This document shows positions 1-6,309 of a stretch of 13,241 nt of DNA, piece by piece. Where the stretch lies: positions 1-13,241 of the forward strand of contig JBAUHN010000487.1 of NCBI GenBank assembly GCA_049680295.1, read 5' to 3'. A program made the translations under genes and the position numbers. The notes under the pieces were generated by a model. It did no database searches and had not been told where the DNA came from. It was given only the letters and a program-made list of their open reading frames with translations. The first letter of the stretch is position 1, and each line of letters opens with the position of its first letter. The DNA comes from JBAUHN01 sp049680295 (lineage in GTDB: Bacteria; Pseudomonadota; Alphaproteobacteria; Rhodobacterales; Rhodobacteraceae).

Positions 1-8
1 GGTTGCGC

Positions 9-1079
9 CTATTCCTCTTCTGGTTCTTCAACCTCCACCAGTTCCAATGTGCCCAAGGCTTCCATTTCGCGAACGGCTTTGACGATAGTAGACATGGCCT
101 GCTCTGCGTCGGCGGCTTTGACTTTACCGGTCTCTTCAATCTCTTCGCGCAATTGATCGGCCATTCTGCCGGGCATGTTTTCCAAAATGAAATCAGCGAC
201 GTTTTGCAACCCGGCTGCCTCAGCCCCGGCCAAGGCGTTGACAAGGATCGGTTGATCCACCTCGCGCAGGACACGGGGGATGTCGCGTGCGGCGATACGG
301 TCGGGAATATTGGCAAAGGTGAAAATGGCGCGGCGGACAAGATCGGCAAAGCCAGCGTCTGACTGATCAAGGCCCTCAAGCACATCGTCACGGGTGATCG
401 AGGTCGACGAATTCAGGATCGCGCCGACACGGTCAACCGGCGTTGTGTCAAAGGCCAGTACCGGTTCCGCATCAAACTGCGTGGCCAGCGACAATCCGAT
501 GTGATCGACAGCATCGGGCGTCACAACATTGGTCAGCGACACCGCATAGGTGATCCGCCGCGCGTCAGGCCCCGGCAGTTTGCCCAAAAGCTCAGCCGCC
601 AATGCGACATCGAGTTTGGACAGCAGGACGGCAGCAACCTCGGTGCTTTCGGTCTGCAAGACGGTTAGCAACTTGTCGGCAGACAGGCCCGCCAGCCGTT
701 TCCACGGATCGCCAGTTTGCTTGACGCCCGCCTCTTTGCGCAGGCGCGCCGCTGTATGGCGCGATATTTTGCCATCCAACGCGTCCAGCGCACCGACAAT
801 GCCGCCAGGAAAGGACAGGCCAATTGCATTCAGCGCATCGGAAAATTCGCCGATCACGGCAGTCAACGTGTTGCGATCAACCGTTCGCATGGATCCCATT
901 TGCTGGGTCAGTTGCGCCTGCAGATCGTCGGGCAAATCCTCAAGCGGGATATCCGCACCCTCATTCAGCAGCAGTCGCACAACAATTGCGGCCTTTGCCC
1001 GGCGATTTAGGGTTACGCCGTCAGGGCGCCCGCTGTCGTTACGCCCCTGACGCGGTGCGACCGCAACCATTTTTGTCAT
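9..1079 (-). CDS. fliG: Flagellar motor switch protein FliG
   Basis: FliG forms part of the rotor/switch (C-ring) at the cytoplasmic face of the flagellar basal body, coupling FliF in the MS ring to FliM and to the stator. The 356-residue protein shows an N-terminal helical domain (about 24-120, starting with LNRRAKAAIVVRLLLNEG), a middle domain (about 130-195, SADKLLTVLQ... then LLGKLPGPDARRITYAV) and the C-terminal torque domain (about 247-345, with FTFANIPDRI, the REVD segment at 272-275 and NMPGRMADQLREEIEE). The EHPQ motif of enterobacterial FliG reads ESTE here (144-147), which resembles other Roseobacter FliG proteins as I recall them. The tail is acidic (VEVEEPEEE). The start is ATG with a GGCGGG sequence 5 bases upstream; an in-frame Met at residue 4 is an alternative. 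It follows the TPR gene by 62 bases, probably in one transcript. No other flagellar gene is visible because the window ends just past its stop. Confidence 0.9.
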   Translation of the reverse strand: MTKMVAVAPRQGRNDSGRPDGVTLNRRAKAAIVVRLLLNEGADIPLEDLPDDLQAQLTQQMGSMRTVDRNTLTAVIGEFSDALNAIGLSFPGGIVGALDALDGKISRHTAARLRKEAGVKQTGDPWKRLAGLSADKLLTVLQTESTEVAAVLLSKLDVALAAELLGKLPGPDARRITYAVSLTNVVTPDAVDHIGLSLATQFDAEPVLAFDTTPVDRVGAILNSSTSITRDDVLEGLDQSDAGFADLVRRAIFTFANIPDRIAARDIPRVLREVDQPILVNALAGAEAAGLQNVADFILENMPGRMADQLREEIEETGKVKAADAEQAMSTIVKAVREMEALGTLELVEVEEPEEE

Positions 1080-1128
1080 CTTTGCCCGCCTTTGCGATTG
1101 GTGTCACAGACATGACAGGCAAAGATGA
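1076..1128 (-). promoter_or_regulatory. RNA hairpin covering the fliG start codon
   Basis: In the minus-strand transcript, TCATCTTTGCC (1128 to 1118) is an exact complement of GGCAAAGATGA (1086 to 1076), which contains the fliG ATG and the four bases before it. Inside, TGTCA and TGACA (1117-1113 with 1106-1102) form a second stem with a 6-base loop. A 15-base bulge (1101-1087) carries the AAGGCG part of the Shine-Dalgarno region. The 11 + 5 paired bases are seen directly. A role in translational control or coupling to the upstream TPR gene, whose stop is 13 bases before the 5' arm, is inference. Confidence 0.5.
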
Positions 1129-1141
1129 AAAAAGATTGAAA

Positions 1142-1663
1142 TCAGTAGCTGTAAGTTGTGCCCGTAGCGATGGCCTGACGCAATGACGCTTCGGCCCAAG
1201 TGCCGGTTCCACCGTGGCTGCGGATCGCACGCAATTGCGTCAATGCCGCCTTAACGTCACCTGTCTCGACCAGACCTTGGCCCATGTAGGAACGTGCCAG
1301 GATATTGCCGGGATTTTGTTCAATCGCGCGGGCGTAAAACACCATGCTTTGATCAAGATTACCCATTTTGCGGTTGGTGAAACCAAGGTAGGTCAAGGTG
1401 CGGTCGTCATCTTGCGGCATTGCCGCCAATACGGCTTGCGCATCATCATAGCGGCCCGCATAGGCGAGGTGGCGCACGGTTTGATACAATTCATCTGTTT
1501 GCAGGTGGCTTTCTTCTGCGTTCACGCAGGTCTTGGTTTTTTTGTCGTATACTTGCGATCCCTCGCAGGCGACGGCCGGTTTGGGCGGCGTTGTTGCATC
1601 TTCACTGCCCGCAGCCATCAAACTTGTCGGCAAGGCCAAAGCGGCCGCAATCAATAAGCGCAT
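1142..1663 (-). CDS. Secreted TPR protein with N-terminal Cys-pair module
   Basis: A 173-residue exported protein of unknown specific function. Residues 1-18 form a signal peptide (MRLLIAAALALPTSLMAA). It is followed by a short module with C33, Y39-D40, T43, T45-C46-V47, and then about three tetratricopeptide-type helical repeats (roughly 56-87, 88-121 with GFTNRKMGNLDQSMVFYARA, and 122-155 with YMGQGLVETGDVKAAL). TPR repeats normally bind partner proteins, here in the periplasm. I chose the ATG at 1663 because GAGG lies 9 bases upstream; the open frame extends to a GTG at 1678 that would overlap this Shine-Dalgarno sequence. It lies 62 bases before fliG on the same strand, so a flagellar or envelope role is possible but not shown. 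The Cys-pair module matches that of the small neighbouring protein at 1769-1927 position by position. Confidence 0.75.
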   Translation of the reverse strand: MRLLIAAALALPTSLMAAGSEDATTPPKPAVACEGSQVYDKKTKTCVNAEESHLQTDELYQTVRHLAYAGRYDDAQAVLAAMPQDDDRTLTYLGFTNRKMGNLDQSMVFYARAIEQNPGNILARSYMGQGLVETGDVKAALTQLRAIRSHGGTGTWAEASLRQAIATGTTYSY

Positions 1664-1721
1664 GTCAAATATCCTCACTATGTACGACTACAATGTAGGT
1701 CCAATTTTCCCACAGTAAAGG

Positions 1722-1737
1722 CGCGCCACCGGGCGCG
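1722..1737 (-). terminator. GC-rich hairpin after the 52-residue gene
   Basis: In the minus-strand sense CGCGCC-CGGT-GGCGCG forms a 6-base-pair stem with a 4-base loop, 32 bases beyond the stop codon of the small secreted protein and before the TPR gene. The sequence after it (CCTTTACTG) is only weakly U-rich, so it may be an attenuator or an incidental hairpin rather than a full terminator. Confidence 0.3.
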
Positions 1738-1768
1738 ACGTTCACAATTTAGCGCGCATTCTTGCAGG

Positions 1769-1927
1769 TCAGCTGTTGATGGACGTGACGCAAGTGCCGG
1801 TTTCGGCATCATATGTGGTGCCTGCAGCGCAGGACATGGCCTGATGCCCGTCTGAGCAACCGGATGCCAGTGCCAGCGTTGGCGCGAGGGACAGGGCCAG
1901 AACGGTGGCCAAAGTTTTGAGTGTCAT
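1769..1927 (-). CDS. Small secreted Cys-pair protein, 52 residues
   Basis: A short gene starting at ATG 1927 and ending at TGA 1769. The Shine-Dalgarno sequence AAGGAAA lies about 8 bases upstream. The product has a clear signal peptide (MTLKTLATVLALSLAPTLALA, residues 1-21, with LALA before the likely cut). The mature part of about 30 residues has cysteines at 24, 33 and 46 and the pattern C-x5-YD-xx-T-x-TCV. I know of no function; small Rhodobacterales proteins of this kind are usually annotated as hypothetical. The same pattern occurs in the TPR protein encoded just downstream. The arrangement of cysteines is reminiscent of small disulphide-bonded or carbohydrate-binding modules, but the mature part is too short to claim a family. 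It is read in the same direction as purB (93 bases upstream) and may have its own promoter. Confidence 0.75.
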   Translation of the reverse strand: MTLKTLATVLALSLAPTLALASGCSDGHQAMSCAAGTTYDAETGTCVTSINS

Positions 1928-1961
1928 TGGAACTTTCCTTTTAAGGATCTGAACACCCTTG

Positions 1962-1989
1962 AAAGTAGCACCGTATGATCACAGGTCAA
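1962..1989 (-). promoter_or_regulatory. Possible sigma-70 promoter of the small secreted protein gene
   Basis: On the minus strand TTGACC (1989-1984, five of six bases of the -35 consensus) is followed after 16 bases by TACTTT (1967-1962, three of six of the -10 consensus). This would place transcription start about 28 bases before the ATG at 1927. The -10 match is poor, so this is only a candidate. Confidence 0.3.
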
Positions 1990-2020
1990 CAAAAACCAAA
2001 ACTCTGGCGGATCAATGCGC

Positions 2021-3325
2021 TTAGTCTTTGAAAACCCGCGCAAAAATCGTATCGACATGTTTGGTGTGATAACCAAGGTCGAATTTCTCTTCGATCTGCT
2101 CGGCGCTCAACGCTTTTAGAACATCTGCGTCACCCAAAAGCTCGGTTTTGAAATCCTTGCCTTGTTCCCACACTTTCATCGCATTGCGTTGCACCAACTT
2201 ATAGGCGTCTTCACGGCTGACACCGGCCTGTGTGAGCGCCAGCAAAACCCGCTGGCTCATCACCAGTCCGCGGAATTTGTTCATGTTTGCCAGCATGTTG
2301 TCGGGGTAGATCACCAGTTTGTCGATGACAGACGTCAGGCGCGACAAGGCGAAATCCAATGTGATCGTCGTATCCGGACCAATGTTCCTTTCAACAGAGG
2401 AATGCGAGATGTCGCGTTCGTGCCAAAGTGCTACGTTTTCCATGGCCGGTACCACGGCCATACGTACCAGACGCGCCAGACCTGTCAGGTTTTCGGTGAG
2501 CACCGGGTTACGTTTGTGCGGCATTGCCGAAGATCCCTTTTGCCCGGCCGAGAAAAACTCTTCGGCTTCCAACACTTCGGTACGCTGCATGTGGCGGATT
2601 TCGGTGGCGATGTTTTCGATACTGCTGCCGATTACGCCAAGGGCTGCAAAAAACGCTGCATGACGGTCGCGCGGAATGACCTGGGTGCTGATCGGTTCCG
2701 GCACCAATCCCAGCCTGTCGCAGACATGTGCCTCAACTGCAGGGTCAATGTTGGCGAATGTGCCAACGGCGCCGGATATGGCACCGGTCGCGATTTCTGC
2801 ACGTGCCGCATAAAGACGCGTCAGGTTGCGGTCCATTTCCGCATAAAATCGCGCGAATGTCAGACCCATGGTGGTGGGTTCCGCGTGGATGCCGTGGCTG
2901 CGGCCAATGCGAACGGTGTCTTTATGTTCCAGCGCGCGGCGTTTCAGGGCGGCAAGCAAGCCCTGGACGTCTGCAATCAGCAGATCGGCCGCGCGGGCAA
3001 GCTGGACGTTAAAGCAGGTGTCCAGCACATCCGACGACGTCATACCCTGATGCACAAACCGCGCCTCATCCGATCCGACATGTTCGGCCAGATGGGTCAG
3101 AAAGGCGATGACGTCATGTTTGGTCACGGCCTCGATCTCGTCAATACGGGCGACGTCAAAGGTGACATCGCGGGCTTTCCAGACTGCATCAGCATTGGCG
3201 CGCGGAATGACGCCCAGATCAGCCATCGCATCGCAAGCGTGGGCTTCGATCTCATACCAGATGCGGAACTTCGTTTCCGGGCTCCAGATCGCGACCATTT
3301 CGGGGCGGGAATAACGAGGGATCAT
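2021..3325 (-). CDS. purB: Adenylosuccinate lyase
   Basis: PurB removes fumarate from SAICAR and from adenylosuccinate, two steps of purine biosynthesis, in the cytosol as a homotetramer. The 434-residue product starts MIPRYSRPEM, the typical start of bacterial PurB, and has normal length. Visible family motifs are TKHD (68-71), MTSSDVLDT (95-103), GRSHGIHAEP (141-150) and the flexible signature loop GSSAMPHKRNP (264-274), whose serines include the catalytic base; His70 and the histidines of SHGIH line up with the known catalytic or phosphate-binding histidines. The C-terminal third has the usual WHERDISHSS and SQRVLLAL segments. AAGG lies 9 bases before the chosen ATG. The frame stays open for 126 more codons upstream, but that extension overlaps the divergent gene and has no family similarity. 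The start is 86 bases from the divergent gene at 3412. Confidence 0.96.
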   Translation of the reverse strand: MIPRYSRPEMVAIWSPETKFRIWYEIEAHACDAMADLGVIPRANADAVWKARDVTFDVARIDEIEAVTKHDVIAFLTHLAEHVGSDEARFVHQGMTSSDVLDTCFNVQLARAADLLIADVQGLLAALKRRALEHKDTVRIGRSHGIHAEPTTMGLTFARFYAEMDRNLTRLYAARAEIATGAISGAVGTFANIDPAVEAHVCDRLGLVPEPISTQVIPRDRHAAFFAALGVIGSSIENIATEIRHMQRTEVLEAEEFFSAGQKGSSAMPHKRNPVLTENLTGLARLVRMAVVPAMENVALWHERDISHSSVERNIGPDTTITLDFALSRLTSVIDKLVIYPDNMLANMNKFRGLVMSQRVLLALTQAGVSREDAYKLVQRNAMKVWEQGKDFKTELLGDADVLKALSAEQIEEKFDLGYHTKHVDTIFARVFKD

Positions 3326-3411
3326 CTGGGGCACCTTTTCATGACTGTTCATAACGTGGCTTGGCACATAAACTGACGCGCAAAGCACCACAAGGCGGGA
3401 GTCCGTTTGAG

Positions 3412-3768
3412 ATGAAATCACCTGGCAGAAACGCGACCCTTTCAATCTGCGCGTTGGCGCTGTGGCCCGCGTCGGGCCATGCGTCGGACGCGGATTGGCA
3501 AAAGGTGCAGGGCGATGCGGTGCGCACAGCTTTGAGTGGCCGGATTTTGCAGTATGAAGATGCGTGGCAGGATTTTCGCGCCTCGGGTCGCACGTTATAC
3601 AATGCCGGATCAGAAAGCTGGGGCTATTGGCGCGTTGAGGGCGATCAATATTGCAGCCAATGGCCGCCGTCAGATTTATGGGCGTGCTATGATCTTGAGG
3701 CATCGGGCGACAAGTTGCGGTTTGTGGGCGATGAGGGTGACACGACCGAAGCCACCTATGCGGACTGA
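3412..3768 (+). CDS. Secreted hypothetical protein of Rhodobacterales type
   Basis: A 118-residue protein of unknown function. It begins with a plausible signal peptide (hydrophobic stretch about 8-18, with GHA before a cut at residue 24/25). The mature part has a conserved-looking core: ASGRTLYNAGSESWGYWRVE followed by GDQYCSQWPPSDLWACYDLE, rich in aromatic residues and with two cysteines that could form a disulphide. Proteins with this WGYWxVxGDQYCSQWPPS pattern occur in other Rhodobacterales as I recall, without a known function. ATG 3412 is preceded by AAGGCGGGAG about 10 bases upstream; a TTG at 3361 in frame is less likely because it would leave no signal peptide at the N-terminus. It diverges from purB and its last 11 bases overlap the next gene, pointing to a two-gene operon. 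Confidence 0.7.
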   Translation: MKSPGRNATLSICALALWPASGHASDADWQKVQGDAVRTALSGRILQYEDAWQDFRASGRTLYNAGSESWGYWRVEGDQYCSQWPPSDLWACYDLEASGDKLRFVGDEGDTTEATYAD

Positions 3769-4177
3769 GCCGGTGAGCTGCGACCGGGTGTTGGCCGATT
3801 TCGCAGGCAAATGGCGGCTAAGCCGACGGATATTGCCCGATCATGGGCCTGAGGCCGAATTTGAAGGTACGGCTGAATGGGTCTGGTCGGACGACAGGTT
3901 GCTTTACCGTGAAAACGGGTTGCTCAAGTTGCAGGGCCTGACTCCGATGCAGGCTGAGCGGCGCTATGTCTGGGGCGCTGATCTGTCGGTTTTCTTTGAC
4001 GACGGGCGGTTTTTTCATCAGATCCCCCGCGACGGTGGCGAGGCCCTGCATTGGTGCGATCCTGACACATATGTTGTCCGATATGATTTTGATCCCTGGC
4101 CCATGTTCCAGGTGCATTGGGACGTGCGGGGCCCTAAAAAGGCCTATAAAATGCAAAGCACCTATGTGCGGGGCTGA
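3758..4177 (+). CDS. DUF6314 family protein
   Basis: A 139-residue protein without signal peptide or membrane segment. It matches the uncharacterised DUF6314 pattern: FAGKWRLSRRI (15-25), EFEGTAEW (34-41), LLYRENGLLKL (48-58), QAERRYVW (65-72), FFDDGRFFH (79-87), HWCDPDTYVVRYDF (98-111) and WDVRGPKKAYKM (121-132). The alternating strand pattern suggests a small beta-barrel or lipocalin-like fold; that is inference. The chosen ATG overlaps the stop of the upstream gene (ATGCGGACTGA), so its translation is probably coupled, as there is no good Shine-Dalgarno sequence of its own. GTG 3773 is another possible start. Function is unknown; its tight pairing with the secreted protein upstream is the only context clue. 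Confidence 0.75.
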   Translation: MRTEPVSCDRVLADFAGKWRLSRRILPDHGPEAEFEGTAEWVWSDDRLLYRENGLLKLQGLTPMQAERRYVWGADLSVFFDDGRFFHQIPRDGGEALHWCDPDTYVVRYDFDPWPMFQVHWDVRGPKKAYKMQSTYVRG

Positions 4178-4283
4178 TGTTTGCGCTGTCACGCGGAATA
4201 TTATCGGCTTTGGCCTTGCGCGAGAGGCCGCAGTTCGGCATCAACATAACAGACAAAATGATCTCACGAAGGAGAGACCAACT

Positions 4284-4889
4284 ATGCAATTGACTGCTTC
4301 TCAATCTGTATTGGCCGATGTTTTCGGCCCAAAGACGGGCACGGCTCTGCGTGTAAAACAAGCTGTTTTGGTGGTGTTGGGCATCGCGGTTCTGGCAATT
4401 GCTGCCAAGATCAAAGTTGCGGTCTGGCCGTCGCCCGTGCCGATTACTCTTGGCACATTTGCCGTGTTGAGCATTGGGGCCGCTTATGGCGCGCGTCTGG
4501 GTCTGGTAACCATCATAGGATATATGATCATCGGGGCCTTGGGCTTTGACGTTTTTGCGAGCTCATCCGCCGAGGCCTACGGCCTTAGCTATATGATGGG
4601 CGGCACCGGCGGCTATCTGGTGGGTTATGTTCTGGCGACATTGGCGCTGGGTGTGCTGGCGACACGTGGTTGGGACCGCTCCATCGGCTGGATGGCGCTG
4701 GCGATGCTGCTGGGCAACTTGCTGATTTATGTGCCGGGCCTGTTGTGGTTGGGCACGCTTTACGGCTGGGACAAGCCTATTCTGGAATGGGGTCTGACAC
4801 CGTTTGTTATTGGTGATCTGCTGAAACTTGCACTTGCGGCTCTGATCCTGCCTGCAATCTGGAAGCTGGTTGGCAACGCGCGCGGTTAA
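4284..4889 (+). CDS. bioY: BioY, biotin ECF transporter S component
   Basis: BioY is the membrane protein that binds biotin in energy-coupling factor transporters and brings it across the inner membrane, either with the ATPase/transmembrane partners BioM and BioN or alone at lower capacity. The 201-residue protein has about six hydrophobic segments (roughly 26-42, 52-71, 73-92, 107-126, 135-157, 173-194). Family motifs are WPSPVPITLGTFAVLSIGA (48-66), MGGTGGYLVGY (105-115), GNLLIYVPGLLWLG (144-157) and FVIGDLLKLALAAL (174-187). The start is set by AGGAG about 9 bases before ATG 4284; the frame is open upstream but without BioY sequence. No bioM, bioN or biotin synthesis genes are in the window, so it appears solitary. 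I found no BioR-type operator in the 106 bases upstream. Confidence 0.93.
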   Translation: MQLTASQSVLADVFGPKTGTALRVKQAVLVVLGIAVLAIAAKIKVAVWPSPVPITLGTFAVLSIGAAYGARLGLVTIIGYMIIGALGFDVFASSSAEAYGLSYMMGGTGGYLVGYVLATLALGVLATRGWDRSIGWMALAMLLGNLLIYVPGLLWLGTLYGWDKPILEWGLTPFVIGDLLKLALAALILPAIWKLVGNARG

Positions 4890-4919
4890 GCCAACCGCAA
4901 CAGGTTCCAAGAACATGGA

Positions 4920-4943
4920 GAGGCGCAGCCAAGGCTGCGCCTC
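4920..4943 (+). terminator. Terminator hairpin after bioY
   Basis: GAGGCGCAGCC-AA-GGCTGCGCCTC is a perfect 11-base inverted repeat, 31 bases past the bioY stop and 43 bases past the stop of the convergent hydrolase-OsmC gene. It sits exactly between two tail-to-tail genes and may serve both. A T-tract is weak on the plus strand (ATATCATT) and absent on the minus strand, so termination efficiency is uncertain. Confidence 0.65.
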
Positions 4944-4986
4944 ATATCATTGTGGTGTTTCTTGTCCCGCGTCGGATAATTTTGCC

Positions 4987-6201
4987 TTAGTTGACCAATT
5001 CGGTCACCACGGTCGAGGCGCGTTCCAACGTGCGGTGCACCGGGCATTTATCGGCGATTTCCAGCAGGCGTTGGCGTTGTTCAGCATCCAGATCACCGGT
5101 CAGGCGGATGCGCCGTTTCCAGCCGTCAATTTTATCACCTGCACTGGTTGTTGCATCCTGCGCGTGGACCTTGTCGTGGCTGACATCGACGGACACATGG
5201 GCCAGCGGCCAGCCTTTGCGCCGGGCATACATGCGGATTGTCATGGACGTGCAGGCCCCCAGTCCGGCAGACAGAAATCCGTAAGGAGACATGCCTCGAT
5301 TGGTGCCGCCGTAAGCTTTGGGTTCATCGGCGAGGGTATGGTGGTCGGACCCTGACATGACATCCTGCAGGAAACCTTTGGGGTCCGCTTCGGTCACGCG
5401 CACAATGCCTTCGGGCGCGCCGGGGGGCGGGGCAGGTGGCGCCAGCGGAAGATAGCGTCGCGCCCAGGTGGCGATTACGTCTGCTGCGTATTCGGCGTCG
5501 CTTGGACGCGACACCAGATGGTCTGCATCATCCAATGTGACAAAGCTTTTGGGGTGTTTGGCGGCCTGAAAAATTTCGGCCGCGTTGTCGACACTGACAA
5601 TGGCATCGCGGGGCGCATGCAGCACCAGCAAAGCTGCGTTCAGATGGGCCACGGATGCACCCAGGGTTTCAGAGGCCACATCGTCAACAAAGGCCTGGCC
5701 AATGCGAAACGGACGCCCGCCCAGTGAAACTTCGGCGACACCTTTCGAGGCGATTTCAGGCAGAGCGTCGGCAAAATTATGGGTGACATGTCCGGGATCA
5801 AACGGCGCGCCCAACGTGGCAACAGCCCTGATCTGATCCATTTGTGCTGCTGCTTTCAGCACCGCAGCACCGCCCAGAGAATGGCCAATCAGCAACGTCG
5901 GTGGTGTGCCGTTGGCATCCAGATAACGGCAGGCCGACATCAGGTCCTCGACGTTTGAGGTAAAGGAGGTATTGGCAAATTCGCCGTCCGAATGGCCCAA
6001 CCCGGTGAAATCAAACCGCAGAACCGCAATGCCCATCGTTGTCAGACGTGCGGCGATCCGGCGCGCGGCCGGGATATCCTTGCCGCAGGTAAAGCAATGC
6101 GCAAAAAGCGCCGTGGCCAGATGCGGACCGTCCGGCATATCCAGTCGCGCGGCAAGCGCCGATCCGTCGTGGCCGGGAAAAGTGATGCGGGTTGTTGGCA
6201 T
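4987..6201 (-). CDS. Bifunctional alpha/beta hydrolase-OsmC family protein
   Basis: A 404-residue fusion of two enzyme-type domains. Residues 1-250 are an alpha/beta hydrolase: nucleophile elbow GHSLGG with Ser108, acid Asp199 (HAPRD) and His228 (DDADH) form a complete triad, with HCFTCGKD near residue 35 in the oxyanion region. A proline-rich linker (254-263, APPAPPPGAP) leads to an OsmC/Ohr-type domain (about 265-404) with both peroxidatic-type cysteines, Cys317 (GLGACTSMTIRMYA) and Cys386 (DKCPVHRTLE). OsmC-type proteins reduce organic hydroperoxides with paired thiols; the substrate of the hydrolase part is unknown. Fusions of this order exist in other Proteobacteria, so it is not an assembly artefact. 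AGGGGAG lies about 8 bases before the ATG. It is read after dddP with a 108-base gap, which leaves both a shared and a separate transcript possible. Confidence 0.92.
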   Translation of the reverse strand: MPTTRITFPGHDGSALAARLDMPDGPHLATALFAHCFTCGKDIPAARRIAARLTTMGIAVLRFDFTGLGHSDGEFANTSFTSNVEDLMSACRYLDANGTPPTLLIGHSLGGAAVLKAAAQMDQIRAVATLGAPFDPGHVTHNFADALPEIASKGVAEVSLGGRPFRIGQAFVDDVASETLGASVAHLNAALLVLHAPRDAIVSVDNAAEIFQAAKHPKSFVTLDDADHLVSRPSDAEYAADVIATWARRYLPLAPPAPPPGAPEGIVRVTEADPKGFLQDVMSGSDHHTLADEPKAYGGTNRGMSPYGFLSAGLGACTSMTIRMYARRKGWPLAHVSVDVSHDKVHAQDATTSAGDKIDGWKRRIRLTGDLDAEQRQRLLEIADKCPVHRTLERASTVVTELVN

Positions 6202-6242
6202 GGTGGGGCTCCCCTTTTGTACATGACACAGTGGGGTGCGCC

Positions 6243-6285
6243 ACGCGGTGTGACAAGGGATGTGACAGGCCTATCACGCGGAGGT
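6243..6285. repeat. Short imperfect direct repeats CACGCGG...GTGAC
   Basis: CACGCGGTGTGAC (6243-6254, counted with its overlap) recurs as CACGCGGAGGTGAC, and TGTGACA occurs twice 12 bases apart (6249-6255 and 6261-6267). The repeats lie between dddP and the hydrolase-OsmC gene, 48 to 90 bases before the ATG of the latter. They could be binding sites for a regulator, but no known operator is recognised. Confidence 0.3.
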
Positions 6286-6309
6286 GACGGGCAGGAGGCC
6301 GAGGCAGGC

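Noticed and set aside
1664..1678. Upstream GTG start for the TPR protein
   Set aside because: The GTG at 1678 would sit on the Shine-Dalgarno sequence that serves ATG 1663, and it would put polar residues before the signal peptide.
2162..3376. Long open plus-strand frame antisense to purB
   Set aside because: It lies entirely across the highly conserved purB coding sequence, its product is rich in Arg, His, Cys and Gly and resembles no family, and it has no convincing start signal. It is a frame opened by the codon bias of purB.
3326..3703. N-terminal extension of purB to 3703
   Set aside because: The 126 added residues have no PurB similarity and overlap the divergent gene at 3412. MIPRYSRPEM is the normal PurB start.
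4178..4283. BioR operator or biotin-related riboswitch before bioY
   Set aside because: I looked for a TTATnnATAA-type palindrome and saw only a partial match (ATTATCGG). A GGCCT/AGGCC pair (4212-4229) is too short to call.
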